A stretch of DNA of 64,000 nucleotides from Pseudomonas sp. ADAK18 (GTDB lineage: Bacteria > Pseudomonadota > Gammaproteobacteria > Pseudomonadales > Pseudomonadaceae). The notes beneath the pieces were generated by a model. The model saw only the letters and a list, made by a program, of their open reading frames with translations, was not told where the DNA came from and searched no databases. The position numbers and the translations under genes are program-made. The stretch lies in contig NZ_CP052859.1 of the NCBI RefSeq assembly GCF_012935695.1, positions 4,753,001-4,817,000 of the forward strand, read 5' to 3'. This document shows positions 35,489 to 46,301 of this stretch, in pieces. Each line of letters starts with the position of its first letter. Position 1 is the stretch's first letter.

Positions 35489-36250
35489 TTACCTATAAAA
35501 CATCCGATACCCCACCTGCCCAACCGCCTCATTCAACAACTGCCCGCTCTGCCATACCGACTTGAACTCCGGCATCCAGCCGCCCAGTGGCCGGGCATTG
35601 TCCTCGCCCAGGAACCCGACAGGCGCCGGAACCACGGTGAAGCCGGCCTTCTCAAAGCTCCAGCGGGAACGCGGCATGTGCCAGGCCTGAGTCACGACCA
35701 CCACACGCTTGATTCCCTGAGGCAATAGAATCTGCGCGCTCATTTGGGCGTTTTCCCAAGTGGTGCGACTGCTCTCCTCCTTCCAGCGCACGGTGACACC
35801 AAAGTCATCCTGCATCGACACTGCCATCAATTCCGCCTCGCTGGGCGGCGTGCCATAGTGCAAACCTCCACTGGTCAACACCGGCAACCCCGAAGCTTTG
35901 GCCAACCGAGCCGCATAGCGCTGGCGCTCAAGGCCTATGCCGGTCGGCTGATCAGAGCCCCAGGCCGGGTCACCCCGCTCGCGACCAGAGCCCAACACCA
36001 CAATGGCATCAGCTCGCTGCGCCAGGGTCGCCCATTCGTCGCGGGCCAACGGCGGCTCGGTCTCCAAGGCCTTAGCGCCCCATTGCACCACCACCGGCAA
36101 ACTCATCAACCACATCCCGCCCAACCCCAAGGCAAAGCATGCCCCGGCCAGGCGCGGACGGCTGCGACGAAACCACCAGGCAAGGGCCAACAACAGCAAA
36201 AGAATGCCGGGCGGCAACAACAATTGTTTTATGAAATAACGAAAAGGCAT
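35489..36250 (-). CDS. YdcF-family (DUF218) protein
   Basis: A 253-residue protein with two N-terminal membrane helices (QLLLPPGILLLLLALAWWF and ACFALGLGGMWLMSLPVVV) and a DUF218 domain: ADAIVVLGSGRERGDPAWG, LPVLTSGG, TWENAQMSAQIL and VVVVTQAWHMPRSRWSFEKAG. Relatives (ElyC, SanA, YdcF) take part in envelope biogenesis. ElyC, which supports peptidoglycan precursor carriers, has the same layout, so this could be its counterpart. The start at 36250 has a hairpin covering its ribosome-binding site, described separately. Confidence 0.85.
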   Translation of the reverse strand: MPFRYFIKQLLLPPGILLLLLALAWWFRRSRPRLAGACFALGLGGMWLMSLPVVVQWGAKALETEPPLARDEWATLAQRADAIVVLGSGRERGDPAWGSDQPTGIGLERQRYAARLAKASGLPVLTSGGLHYGTPPSEAELMAVSMQDDFGVTVRWKEESSRTTWENAQMSAQILLPQGIKRVVVVTQAWHMPRSRWSFEKAGFTVVPAPVGFLGEDNARPLGGWMPEFKSVWQSGQLLNEAVGQVGYRMFYR

Positions 36251-36272
36251 CGGGCATCTCCAAAGATGCCCG
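36251..36272 (-). promoter_or_regulatory. Hairpin over the ydcF-like ribosome-binding site
   Basis: Perfect eight-pair stem cgggcatc / gatgcccg with a six-base loop, directly before the ATG at 36250. On the minus strand the Shine-Dalgarno ggag falls in the loop and the start of the second arm, so folding would hide it. Confidence 0.45.
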
Positions 36273-36380
36273 AAGCCTAAGGTGTAACGGTATTGCGCGA
36301 CAATCTTTACAAGCTTTACAAGAACCAAGCAGCCTCAAGCTGCTGGATGCCACCGAGAAAGCAACAGATAACGCCATGCT

Positions 36381-36698
36381 TTACTTGAACCGCGCGGACC
36401 GAAGCTTTTCCGGGCTTCGACCGGCCGACAAGTCTTTAAGCCACACCACCTTGGCCGAGTGCAAAGACTCCGGGGCGGGCGGGGAAGCCACCCTATGAGC
36501 CCCATTGCGCTCGTTCAACTCCAGATAAACCTTGATCAATTCAAGCTCTGCCTGGCTCAAGCCACGCAGTTCCAGCTCCACAGGCCTCTCGTCACGCAAT
36601 CGACCTGCCGTTTTTGCTGCATCCAATGCCCGACCCAAACGATCGATCAGTCCTTCATACAACTGCGGTTTCGTTAAAGTTCGCTGCGAATCAACCAT
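36381..36698 (-). CDS. Small hypothetical protein, basic C-terminus
   Basis: A 105-residue protein I cannot name. The first half is helical and amphipathic (LYEGLIDRLGRALDAAKTAG, then LRGLSQAELELIKVYLELNERNG), a layout like small regulatory or coiled-coil proteins; the C-terminal part is basic and proline-serine rich. A strong gaggtgagg ribosome-binding site precedes the ATG at 36698, which supports a real gene. It lies between the ydcF-like gene and leuS, divergent from leuS. No membrane segment or enzymatic motif is seen. Confidence 0.7.
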   Translation of the reverse strand: MVDSQRTLTKPQLYEGLIDRLGRALDAAKTAGRLRDERPVELELRGLSQAELELIKVYLELNERNGAHRVASPPAPESLHSAKVVWLKDLSAGRSPEKLRSARFK

Positions 36699-36851
36699 CC
36701 CCTCACCTCATTGAAGATAAGTCTCACTCCCCAATAAACAGCGTAGCTGCGCAGGCGACACCCGCCTGGCGCCGCGACCAACGGCCTTGGGCGCGCAATC
36801 AGGGTTTCCCTCGATAGAGTGGGGTCATGTATGCTACGGCGCTTCCTGTAA

Positions 36852-39566
<2,715 letters not shown>

Positions 39567-39655
39567 TCGGATCGGGCGTCAGGGCATAACCCTGGCGCCG
39601 AACAAAACCTCCAGGGCCTCGATAAGGCCCACATGGTTTCAAGGGGAGCATCAAA

Positions 39656-40261
39656 ATGATCAAACGCAATTTGCTGGTTATGGGCCTTGCTGTGCTGTTG
39701 AGCGCCTGCGGCTTCCAGCTGCGTGGTACTGGCACCACCGAACTGACGATCAAGGAACTGGACGTCAGTGCCCGCAACGCCTACGGCGAGACCGTGACCC
39801 AACTGCGCACTACGCTGGAAGGCAGTGGCGTGAAGGTCTACACCGGCGCGCCTTACAAACTGGTCCTGGTCAATGAACAGGAAACCCAGCGTAACCTCAG
39901 CTACGCCAGCGCAGGCCGTGCCTCGGACATCGAGCTGAACACTACGCTCAATTACGAGATCCAGGGTCACGACAACCTGCCGCTGACCGGTGGCAAACTG
40001 GAAGTACAGAAAGTCGTGAGCCACGACGGCAACAACCTGGTGGGTTCGGACTCGGAAGCGATTCAGGTACGCAAGGAAATGCGTCGCGACCTGGTCCAGC
40101 GTATGGTGCTGCGCCTGCAACAATTTAGCCCGACTCAACTGGACGCCCTGCAGCAAACTGCAGACGCCAAGGCCAAGGCAGATGCCGATGCTCTGAAAGC
40201 TGCGCAAGAGTATGAAAACAACACGCCGAAGCAGTCCCCAGTAGAAGTCCCTGCCGAGTAA
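39656..40261 (+). CDS. lptE: LPS-assembly lipoprotein LptE
   Basis: A 201-residue lipoprotein that forms the plug of the LptD/LptE outer-membrane LPS translocon. The lipobox is LLSACGFQLRGTG (cysteine near residue 19), and the soluble domain shows LNTTLNYEIQGHDNLPLTG and EAIQVRKEMRRDLVQRMVLRL typical of LptE. An aagggga ribosome-binding site precedes the ATG. The order leuS-lptE-holA is conserved in gamma-proteobacteria. The end of the protein is a charged, alanine-rich tail (ADAKAKADADALKAAQEYE). Confidence 0.94.
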   Translation: MIKRNLLVMGLAVLLSACGFQLRGTGTTELTIKELDVSARNAYGETVTQLRTTLEGSGVKVYTGAPYKLVLVNEQETQRNLSYASAGRASDIELNTTLNYEIQGHDNLPLTGGKLEVQKVVSHDGNNLVGSDSEAIQVRKEMRRDLVQRMVLRLQQFSPTQLDALQQTADAKAKADADALKAAQEYENNTPKQSPVEVPAE

Positions 40262-40265
40262 GCTA

Positions 40266-40290
40266 AACGGGGCGCATCATGCGCCCCGTT
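40266..40290 (+). promoter_or_regulatory. Palindromic hairpin between lptE and holA
   Basis: Perfect 12-pair stem aacggggcgcat / atgcgccccgtt with one central base, lying 10 bases before the holA ATG. No T run follows. It could end part of the lptE transcripts or control holA translation. Confidence 0.5.
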
Positions 40291-40300
40291 CGCCCCGACT

Positions 40301-41338
40301 ATGAAACTCGCCCCCGCCCAACTCGCCAAGCACCTGCAAGGCAATCTCGCGCCCGTCTATATCGTCAGCGGAGATGACCCGTTGCTGTGTCAGGAAGCCG
40401 CCGACGCTATTCGCGGCGCCGCGCGCCAACAGGGCTTCGACGAACGCCAGGTATTCAGTGCCGACGCCAGTTTTGACTGGGGTACGTTGCTGCAAGCCGG
40501 CGCGAGCATGTCGCTGTTTGCTGAAAAACGCCTGCTGGAACTGCGCCTGCCCTCGGGCAAGCCTGGGGACAAAGGCGCAGCGGCGTTGATGGAATACTGC
40601 GCGCGTCCCGCCGAGGACACGCTGCTGCTGATCAGCTTGCCCAAGCTCGATGGCAGCGCGCAGAAAACCAAGTGGGGCAAGGCGTTGGTGGAAGGTCCGC
40701 AGACCCAGTTCATCCAGATCTGGCCAGTGGAGGGTAATCAACTGCCCCAATGGATTCGCCAGCGTCTGTCCCAGTCCGGGCTGTCCGCCAGCCAAGACGC
40801 AGTGGAACTGATTGCCGCACGTGTCGAAGGCAACCTGCTGGCAGCCGCGCAGGAAATCGAGAAGCTCAAATTGATGGCCGAAGGTGGACAGATCACCGTC
40901 GAAACCGTGCAAGGGGCCGTGGCCGACAGCGCACGCTTTGACGTGTTCGGCCTGGTGGATGCAATCCTCAATGGTGAAGCCGCTCACACCCTGCGCATGC
41001 TCGAAGGCCTGCGCGGTGAAGGTGTGGAGCCACCGGTAATTCTCTGGGCCCTGGCTCGGGAGCTGCGGTTGCTGGCTAATATTGCCCTGCAATACAGCCA
41101 GGGCACCCCGCTGGATAAGGCCTTCAGCCAGGCTCGGCCACCGGTATGGGACAAACGTAAACCGCTGATCAGCAAAGCCCTGCAACGGCATTCTGCGCAG
41201 CGCTGGGCGCAACTGTTGCTCGAAGCCCAGCGCATTGATGCGCAGATCAAAGGACAAGCGGCGGGATCACCGTGGATGAGCCTCAGTCGTTTGTCACTGC
41301 TTATGTCCGGCCAGCGCCTGACATTGCCAGCCGAATAA
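40301..41338 (+). CDS. holA: DNA polymerase III subunit delta
   Basis: A 345-residue clamp-loader subunit. The N-terminal APVYIVSGDDPLLCQEAADAIR, LRLPSGKPGDKG, LLISLPKLD, and the central helices FGLVDAILNGEAAHTLRMLEGLRGEGVEPPVILWALARELR match HolA, which opens the beta sliding clamp during replication. The last helical domain ends in QIKGQAAGSPWMSLSRLSLL. No purine-rich ribosome-binding site is visible before the ATG; the region is taken by a GC-rich hairpin. Confidence 0.95.
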   Translation: MKLAPAQLAKHLQGNLAPVYIVSGDDPLLCQEAADAIRGAARQQGFDERQVFSADASFDWGTLLQAGASMSLFAEKRLLELRLPSGKPGDKGAAALMEYCARPAEDTLLLISLPKLDGSAQKTKWGKALVEGPQTQFIQIWPVEGNQLPQWIRQRLSQSGLSASQDAVELIAARVEGNLLAAAQEIEKLKLMAEGGQITVETVQGAVADSARFDVFGLVDAILNGEAAHTLRMLEGLRGEGVEPPVILWALARELRLLANIALQYSQGTPLDKAFSQARPPVWDKRKPLISKALQRHSAQRWAQLLLEAQRIDAQIKGQAAGSPWMSLSRLSLLMSGQRLTLPAE

Positions 41339-41340
41339 CA

Positions 41341-41459
41341 CTGTAGCCGCTGCCGAGGAACGAGGCTGCGATGTGTGTTCGCAGGACCGCCCTAGGGGGA
41401 CACTTCGTCGGAATGCCGCCCAAACCCATCGCAGCCTCGTTCCTCGGCAGCGGCTGCAG
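41341..41459. repeat. Second-family inverted repeat (ctgtagccgctgccgagg type)
   Basis: Arms of 32 bases, left 41341-41372 and right 41428-41459, complementary apart from one base; the left arm starts ctgtagccgctgccgaggaa. It is unrelated in sequence to the REP units and represents another Pseudomonas dispersed inverted repeat. It separates holA from arfA. Confidence 0.85.
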
Positions 41460-41525
41460 GGCTGGACAGAATCGACGATTGGGCAGATGATTTGCGCCGC
41501 ATCACCCACCCAGAGAGTACTCGTC

Positions 41526-41690
41526 ATGAGCAAAAAGCCATCCAAGCATGGCCCCAACAAGGCCAAGTCCATCATCGCCCAACCCCTGTTCCGCAGTCGC
41601 CAGGAACGCGCAGGCAAGGGCAAAGGCAGCTACCGCCGCGAAGCCTTCCAGTCTAATAGCTGGGAGGCTTCTTACTTTCTGGCTGCCTGA
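41526..41690 (+). CDS. arfA: Alternative ribosome-rescue factor ArfA
   Basis: A 54-residue basic protein. The core AQPLFRSRQERAGKGKGSYRRE and the end NSWEAS match ArfA, which frees ribosomes stalled on non-stop messages by recruiting RF2. The frame contains a strong hairpin just before the stop (41640-41671), as in E. coli arfA, where the message is cut or ended before the stop and the product is normally degraded through tmRNA. The start at 41526 (MSKKPSKHG) is the family N-terminus; a longer frame to 41373 enters the inverted repeat upstream. Confidence 0.88.
   Translation: MSKKPSKHGPNKAKSIIAQPLFRSRQERAGKGKGSYRREAFQSNSWEASYFLAA
41640..41671 (+). promoter_or_regulatory. Intragenic hairpin in arfA
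   Basis: Twelve-pair stem gaagccttccag / ctgggaggcttc with an eight-base loop and one G-U pair, followed by the T-rich ttactttct. It lies within the coding sequence, ending 16 bases before the TGA. It would serve as a terminator or RNase III site that yields a non-stop arfA message, as is known for arfA in E. coli and other proteobacteria. Confidence 0.7.
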
Positions 41691-41751
41691 AGGCAAGCGC
41701 CCCTCTGGCATGATAAGGTCTGCACCTGATTCGTATTCCCTGGACCTGTGC

Positions 41752-43077
41752 ATGCCCTCTAGTCTTTCCCGTCGTTGGCACCTTCGCCAATTGATCGCTG
41801 CCTCCAGCCTCATTCTGTTAGTCGCCTGTGCGGAAAAACCCACCGCCGCAGACGCTCAACCCTTGCCTACCGTGCAAACCGCACCGGTGGCCGCCCCAGC
41901 CGTAGTTGCGCCGTTGGCGGTGGATAATCTCGACATCCAGCCCACCCAGACCTTCGCCGAATGGCAAGCAGGCTTTCGCATTGAAGCCTTGAAGGCCGGC
42001 ATCACACCCCAGGTGTTTGACACCGCCTTTGCCAATGTCACCCCTGACATGGCGGTCATCCGCGCCGACCGCAGCCAGCCAGAGTTTTCTCGCCCTGTGT
42101 GGGAATACCTCGATGGCGCCCTGTCGCCATTGCGGGTACGTAATGGCCAGTCGCTACTGATCAAGTACGCCGACACCCTGCAGAGCATCGAGCAACGTTA
42201 TGGCGTCGACCGTCAGGCGCTGGTGTCGGTGTGGGGCATGGAGAGCAACTTCGGCCAGTTCCAGGGCAACAATCTGGTGATCCGCTCATTGGCCACCCTG
42301 GCCTATGAAGGTCGTCGCCCGGCGTTTGCCCTGGCGCAACTGCTGGCGGCGCTGCAAATCATCCAACACGGTGACATCCAGGCCGACCAGATGCGCGGCT
42401 CCTGGGCCGGGGCCATGGGCCAGACCCAGTTCATCCCCACCACCTACAACACCCACGCGGTGGACTTCGACGGCGATGGCCGCCGCGACATCTGGAACAG
42501 CCCAGCCGACGCCCTCGCCTCCACCGCGCACTACCTGCAGAGCTCCGGCTGGCAGAAAGGCCAGCCGTGGGGCTTTGAGGTACAGCAACTGCCGTTGAAC
42601 TTTGATTACGCCCTGGCCGACGGCGCGGTGCGCAAGACAGTGGGCGAATGGCTGAAACTGGGGATCCAGGTGCCAGCCGGCGCCAGCGTACCGCCCAATG
42701 TGGACCAGCTCTCTGCCGCCCTGCTACTGCCTGCTGGCTATCGTGGCCCGGCGTTCCTGGTACTGGATAACTTCCGCGCGATCCTCAAGTACAACAATTC
42801 GTCGTCTTACGCACTGGCGGTTGGCTTGCTGTCGGAGCGGTTCAGTGGCGGCGGGTTGATTCGTGGGGCTTGGCCGAAAGACGAGCTGCCGTTGACCCGT
42901 TCCCAGCGCATGGAATTGCAGACGGTGCTCAGTACGCATGGTTACGACGCCGGAAACCCGGACGGGATCATTGGCGCCAATACGCGCAAGGCGATTCGAG
43001 CGGCACAGCAAGCGCTGGGCTGGCCGGCGGATGGGTATCCGACGGTGAAGTTGTTGGAGTCGTTGCAGAAACGCTAA
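41752..43077 (+). CDS. Lytic murein transglycosylase (MltB-like, lipoprotein)
   Basis: A 441-residue lipoprotein. The signal peptide ends in the lipobox LVAC (SSLILLVACAEKP), an MltB-like SLT_2 domain occupies about residues 70-330 with the catalytic glutamate in SVWGMESNFGQFQGNN and the signature MGQTQFIPTTYNTHAVDFDGDGRRD, and a C-terminal peptidoglycan-binding domain covers LTRSQRMELQTVLSTHGYDAGN to the end. It cuts glycan strands with anhydro-muramic ends. The start at 41752 matches the signal peptide; the longer frame runs over arfA. Confidence 0.93.
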   Translation: MPSSLSRRWHLRQLIAASSLILLVACAEKPTAADAQPLPTVQTAPVAAPAVVAPLAVDNLDIQPTQTFAEWQAGFRIEALKAGITPQVFDTAFANVTPDMAVIRADRSQPEFSRPVWEYLDGALSPLRVRNGQSLLIKYADTLQSIEQRYGVDRQALVSVWGMESNFGQFQGNNLVIRSLATLAYEGRRPAFALAQLLAALQIIQHGDIQADQMRGSWAGAMGQTQFIPTTYNTHAVDFDGDGRRDIWNSPADALASTAHYLQSSGWQKGQPWGFEVQQLPLNFDYALADGAVRKTVGEWLKLGIQVPAGASVPPNVDQLSAALLLPAGYRGPAFLVLDNFRAILKYNNSSSYALAVGLLSERFSGGGLIRGAWPKDELPLTRSQRMELQTVLSTHGYDAGNPDGIIGANTRKAIRAAQQALGWPADGYPTVKLLESLQKR

Positions 43078-43094
43078 ACCAGCGCATGGCGACC

Positions 43095-43123
43095 GCCGCC
43101 TTCGAGAGCAAGTCGAAGGCGGC
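43095..43123. terminator. Convergent hairpin between transglycosylase and ldcA
   Basis: Perfect 11-pair stem gccgccttcga / tcgaaggcggc with a seven-base loop, between two convergent genes. No clear T run on either side, so it is more likely a transcript-end protecting hairpin than a strong terminator. Confidence 0.5.
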
Positions 43124-43142
43124 CTAAAGATCAACGAAGCCC

Positions 43143-44075
43143 TCAGGCCTTGAACACCACATCCTGCTCCAGCACCAACCTCTTCTCTCCCGCATCCAGC
43201 CTTACTCGCGCACCCATCGGCAAGGTCAGGTTCGGGTTGCAATGCCCGCTGCGCCAGCCGGACAGCACCGGAATGCACAACGGTTCAAACGTTTCCTTGA
43301 GCAAGCGTTCGAGCGCCACGTTATCCACGCCCGCCACATCCCCCACCAGCACACCGGCCAGTTGGGCCAGCTTGCCCGCCAGGCGTAAATGGGTGAGCAA
43401 GCGATCAATGCGATACAGCGGCTCGTTAACGTCCTCGATAAACAGAATGATGCCCTCGGCATCAATCTCGTAAGTCGTGCCCATGACCGCCGCGATCATC
43501 GACAAGTTACCCCCCAGCAAACGCCCACAGGCGATGCCTGGCTCGATCGTGGTCAATGGATAGGCCACCGGGTGGACCAACTGGCTACCCGCCCTCACCT
43601 GCCCACGCAGCATGCTGAACAGCGACGACTCGGTAGGTTGCTGTTTTTCACCCAGCAAGTCAGCGTTGAGCATCGGCCCGTGAAAGGTCACAAAACCGGC
43701 GTAGCGGCTAATCGCTAAGTGCAAGGCGGTGATGTCGCTGTAGCCTACAAAAGGTTTGGGGTTGGCCCGCAGCAGGTCGAAGTCCAGGCGGTCAAGCAGG
43801 CGCGGTGTGCCGTAGCCGCCGCGCAGGCAGAAGATGGCATCGATTTCAGGGTCGGCGAAGGCGGCGTGCAGGTCGCGCAGGCGCACTTCATCGCTGCCGG
43901 CCAGGTAGCCGTCACGTTCATACACACCAGAGAAGATCCGCAGTTCATGACCACGGGCGCGCATCCATTGCCCGGCCTTTTCCACGTCCAACGCGGCGGG
44001 GCCGGCGGGTGCGATCAAGCCGATCACGCCTTCGGCGCGCAGAGCAGGTACGGCGGCCGCGAGTTGAGTCGTCAT
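43143..44075 (-). CDS. ldcA: LD-carboxypeptidase (murein tetrapeptide carboxypeptidase)
   Basis: A 310-residue serine peptidase of family S66 that removes the terminal D-alanine from muropeptide tetrapeptides in the recycling pathway. The nucleophile serine lies in PFVGYSDITALHLAI, the glutamate/histidine region is in LFIEDVNEPLYRIDRLL and SGWRSGHCNPNLTLPMG, and the N-terminal part has IGLIAPAGPAALD and CLRGGYGTPRLLDRLDFD. It is convergent with a lytic transglycosylase whose products it could process after uptake. Confidence 0.93.
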   Translation of the reverse strand: MTTQLAAAVPALRAEGVIGLIAPAGPAALDVEKAGQWMRARGHELRIFSGVYERDGYLAGSDEVRLRDLHAAFADPEIDAIFCLRGGYGTPRLLDRLDFDLLRANPKPFVGYSDITALHLAISRYAGFVTFHGPMLNADLLGEKQQPTESSLFSMLRGQVRAGSQLVHPVAYPLTTIEPGIACGRLLGGNLSMIAAVMGTTYEIDAEGIILFIEDVNEPLYRIDRLLTHLRLAGKLAQLAGVLVGDVAGVDNVALERLLKETFEPLCIPVLSGWRSGHCNPNLTLPMGARVRLDAGEKRLVLEQDVVFKA

Positions 44076-44148
44076 CCATGGTTCTCCTTATCTAGATAGC
44101 CAAGGCACTCTAACCAGCAACGGTGACTTATAGAAGACACAGAAACAA

Positions 44149-44237
44149 ATGTGGGAGCTGGCTTGCCTGCGATTGCATCACCCTCGGCATGATTGATACA
44201 CCGAGGCGTCTGCATCGCAGGCAAGCCAGCTCCCACA
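44149..44237. repeat. REPIN (paired REP, heads inward)
   Basis: Left copy atgtgggagctggcttgcct, right copy aggcaagccagctcccac, with inner partial complementarity. It fills the gap between ldcA and lipA. Confidence 0.88.
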
Positions 44238-44271
44238 CAAGCCCAGCCCCACATTGGATCTGTGGTGCGGC

Positions 44272-45291
44272 TTAGGAAACCAGGCTGGCCTTGACCAACT
44301 TGGCCTGCTCATCGGCGTGGTACGAGGAACGCACCAGCGGGCCCGAGGCAACGTTCTTGAAGCCCATCTTGTAACCTTCCTCGGCGAACCAAGCGAAGAC
44401 GTCCGGATGCACGAAGCGCTGCACCGGCAAGTGGCTGCGAGACGGCTGCAGGTACTGCCCGAGTGTCAGCATGTCGATGTCGTGTTCGCGCATGCGCTTC
44501 ATGACTTCGATGACTTCTTCGTCGGTTTCGCCAAGGCCCAGCATCAAGCCGGATTTGGTCGGAATGTGCGGCATCATCTGCTTGAACTTCTGCAGCAAGG
44601 TCAGCGACCACTGGTAATCCGAACCAGGACGCGCGGCCTTGTACAGACGCGGCACGGTTTCCAGGTTGTGGTTGAACACATCTGGCGGCTCGGCGGCGGT
44701 GATTGCCAGGGCAACGTCCATCCGGCCACGGTAATCCGGGACCAGGGTTTCGAGCATCACATTCGGCGACAGCTTGCGGATTTCGCGGATGCAATCGGCA
44801 AAGTGCTGGGCACCGCCGTCACGCAGGTCGTCGCGGTCCACCGAGGTGATCACCACGTACTTGAGTTTCAGGTCGGCGATGGCAATGGCCAGGCTTTCCG
44901 GCTCATTGACGTCCAAGGGCTTCGGACGGCCATGGCCGACGTCGCAGAACGGGCAACGACGGGTGCAGATGTCACCCATGATCATAAAGGTGGCGGTGCC
45001 GCCGGAGAAGCATTCGCCCAGGTTCGGGCAGGACGCTTCTTCGCAGACGCTGTGCAGCTTGTGTTTGCGCAACAGCGCCTTGATACGGTCGACTTCCGGC
45101 GAAACCGGGATACGCACGCGAATCCAGTCAGGCTTTTTCGGCAGTTCGGTGGTCGGAATGATCTTTACCGGGATGCGTGCAACCTTCTCGGCGCCGCGCA
45201 GCTTGACGCCGGCTTCCACCTTGGCACGCGGGGCCGGACGCTCGGTGATATCCAGCGTCGGGATCATGGTTTGCACTGCATCAGTAGTCAT
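44272..45291 (-). CDS. lipA: Lipoyl synthase
   Basis: A 339-residue radical-SAM enzyme that inserts two sulfurs into protein-bound octanoate. Both cluster motifs are present: the auxiliary [12 protein letters not shown] near residue 95 and the SAM-type [11 protein letters not shown] near residue 122. A conserved C-terminal RSSYHADE holds the serine ligand of the auxiliary cluster. An N-terminal extension of about 45 residues is usual in Pseudomonas. It starts three bases behind lipB and shares its transcript. Confidence 0.97.
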   Translation of the reverse strand: MTTDAVQTMIPTLDITERPAPRAKVEAGVKLRGAEKVARIPVKIIPTTELPKKPDWIRVRIPVSPEVDRIKALLRKHKLHSVCEEASCPNLGECFSGGTATFMIMGDICTRRCPFCDVGHGRPKPLDVNEPESLAIAIADLKLKYVVITSVDRDDLRDGGAQHFADCIREIRKLSPNVMLETLVPDYRGRMDVALAITAAEPPDVFNHNLETVPRLYKAARPGSDYQWSLTLLQKFKQMMPHIPTKSGLMLGLGETDEEVIEVMKRMREHDIDMLTLGQYLQPSRSHLPVQRFVHPDVFAWFAEEGYKMGFKNVASGPLVRSSYHADEQAKLVKASLVS

Positions 45292-45293
45292 AA

Positions 45294-45941
45294 TCAGTCG
45301 ATTCCGCCCGTTAGGGTCGTCTGCTCAGCATAGTCGAGGTGTTTGACGAGCTGCGCGCGCAGCCGGGCACTTACCTCGGCAAATTCTATCGGACCTGTGT
45401 GATCGCGCAGCTGGGTCATCGCCAGCCCGGCGTAGCCACAGGGATTAATCCGTTGAAACGGGGCCAGGTCCATGTCCACGTTCAAGGCCAGGCCATGAAA
45501 GGAACAACCGTGGCGGATCCGCAGGCCCAGGGAGGCGATTTTCGCGCCATCGACATACACACCGGGCGCATCAGGCTTGGCCGCTGCGGTCACGCCGTAG
45601 CTGGCCAACAACTCGATCAGGCAGGTTTCCATGCGGCTGACCAGGTCACGCACACCGAAACCCAGCTTGCGAACATCCAGCAGCAGATAAGCCACCAGTT
45701 GGCCGGGGCCATGGTAAGTCACTTGGCCACCTCGGTCGACCTGCACCACCGGAATATCCCCCGGCAACAGCAGATGTTCGGCCTTGCCAGCCTGCCCTTG
45801 AGTGAAAACCGGCGGGTGTTCCACCAGCCAGATTTCATCATCGACAGCAGAGCCGCGCTCATTGGTGAACCGCTGCATGGCATGCCAGACAGGCTCGTAG
45901 GCCATCCGGCCGAGCTCGCGAAAGCCCAGGATCTGCGACAT
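45294..45941 (-). CDS. lipB: Octanoyl-ACP:protein N-octanoyltransferase
   Basis: A 215-residue cysteine acyltransferase that moves octanoate from ACP to lipoyl domains. The signature [13 protein letters not shown], the lysine in [28 protein letters not shown] and the catalytic cysteine in INPCGYAGL are in place. The ATG at 45941 overlaps the stop of the upstream ybeD-type gene by one base (TGATG), showing coupled translation; a GTG one codon earlier is less likely. Confidence 0.96.
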   Translation of the reverse strand: MSQILGFRELGRMAYEPVWHAMQRFTNERGSAVDDEIWLVEHPPVFTQGQAGKAEHLLLPGDIPVVQVDRGGQVTYHGPGQLVAYLLLDVRKLGFGVRDLVSRMETCLIELLASYGVTAAAKPDAPGVYVDGAKIASLGLRIRHGCSFHGLALNVDMDLAPFQRINPCGYAGLAMTQLRDHTGPIEFAEVSARLRAQLVKHLDYAEQTTLTGGID

Positions 45942-46216
45942 CACAACACCATGTGTACGAAGCCGGTAGCCCGCAGTTCGCTGTTGATGTTGTAGAGCTG
46001 GTCCTGATCAGTCGCAACGATGTGCAACTGAATAGTGGTGTACTTGCCGCTGGAGCTGGAACGCTCGTCCACGCGGTTATCGTTGATCGTCGCGTGTTTC
46101 CTGACGATATCAATGATGATGTCCTTACGACCTACACCCGTATCGCTGATCACTTTGATCGGATAATCAGTCACCGGGAATTCGATCTTTGGCGCCTTTA
46201 CTTCGGTATCGGTCAT
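45941..46216 (-). CDS. YbeD/DUF493 family protein
   Basis: A 91-residue protein of the YbeD family, an ACT-like ferredoxin fold seen next to lipB in many proteobacteria. It has the conserved segments [15 protein letters not shown] and [30 protein letters not shown]. The start at 46216 (MTDTEVKAP) is the family N-terminus. It probably binds a small ligand or protein in lipoate metabolism, but its role is not established. It is separated from dacA by a terminator-like hairpin. Confidence 0.9.
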   Translation of the reverse strand: MTDTEVKAPKIEFPVTDYPIKVISDTGVGRKDIIIDIVRKHATINDNRVDERSSSSGKYTTIQLHIVATDQDQLYNINSELRATGFVHMVL

Positions 46217-46255
46217 GGCGTAACGGCCTCGTAAGCGGTAAGCCGTGGCGACGGG

Positions 46256-46288
46256 CAAAGCCCCGCGTCGGATCAACGCGGGGCTTTG
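46256..46288 (-). terminator. Terminator behind dacA
   Basis: Perfect 12-pair stem caaagccccgcg / cgcggggctttg with a nine-base loop, between dacA and ybeD. On the minus strand it ends with a short T stretch. It probably reduces read-through from dacA into the lipoate genes. Confidence 0.65.
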
Positions 46289-46301
46289 CAGGTGCACACT
46301 A

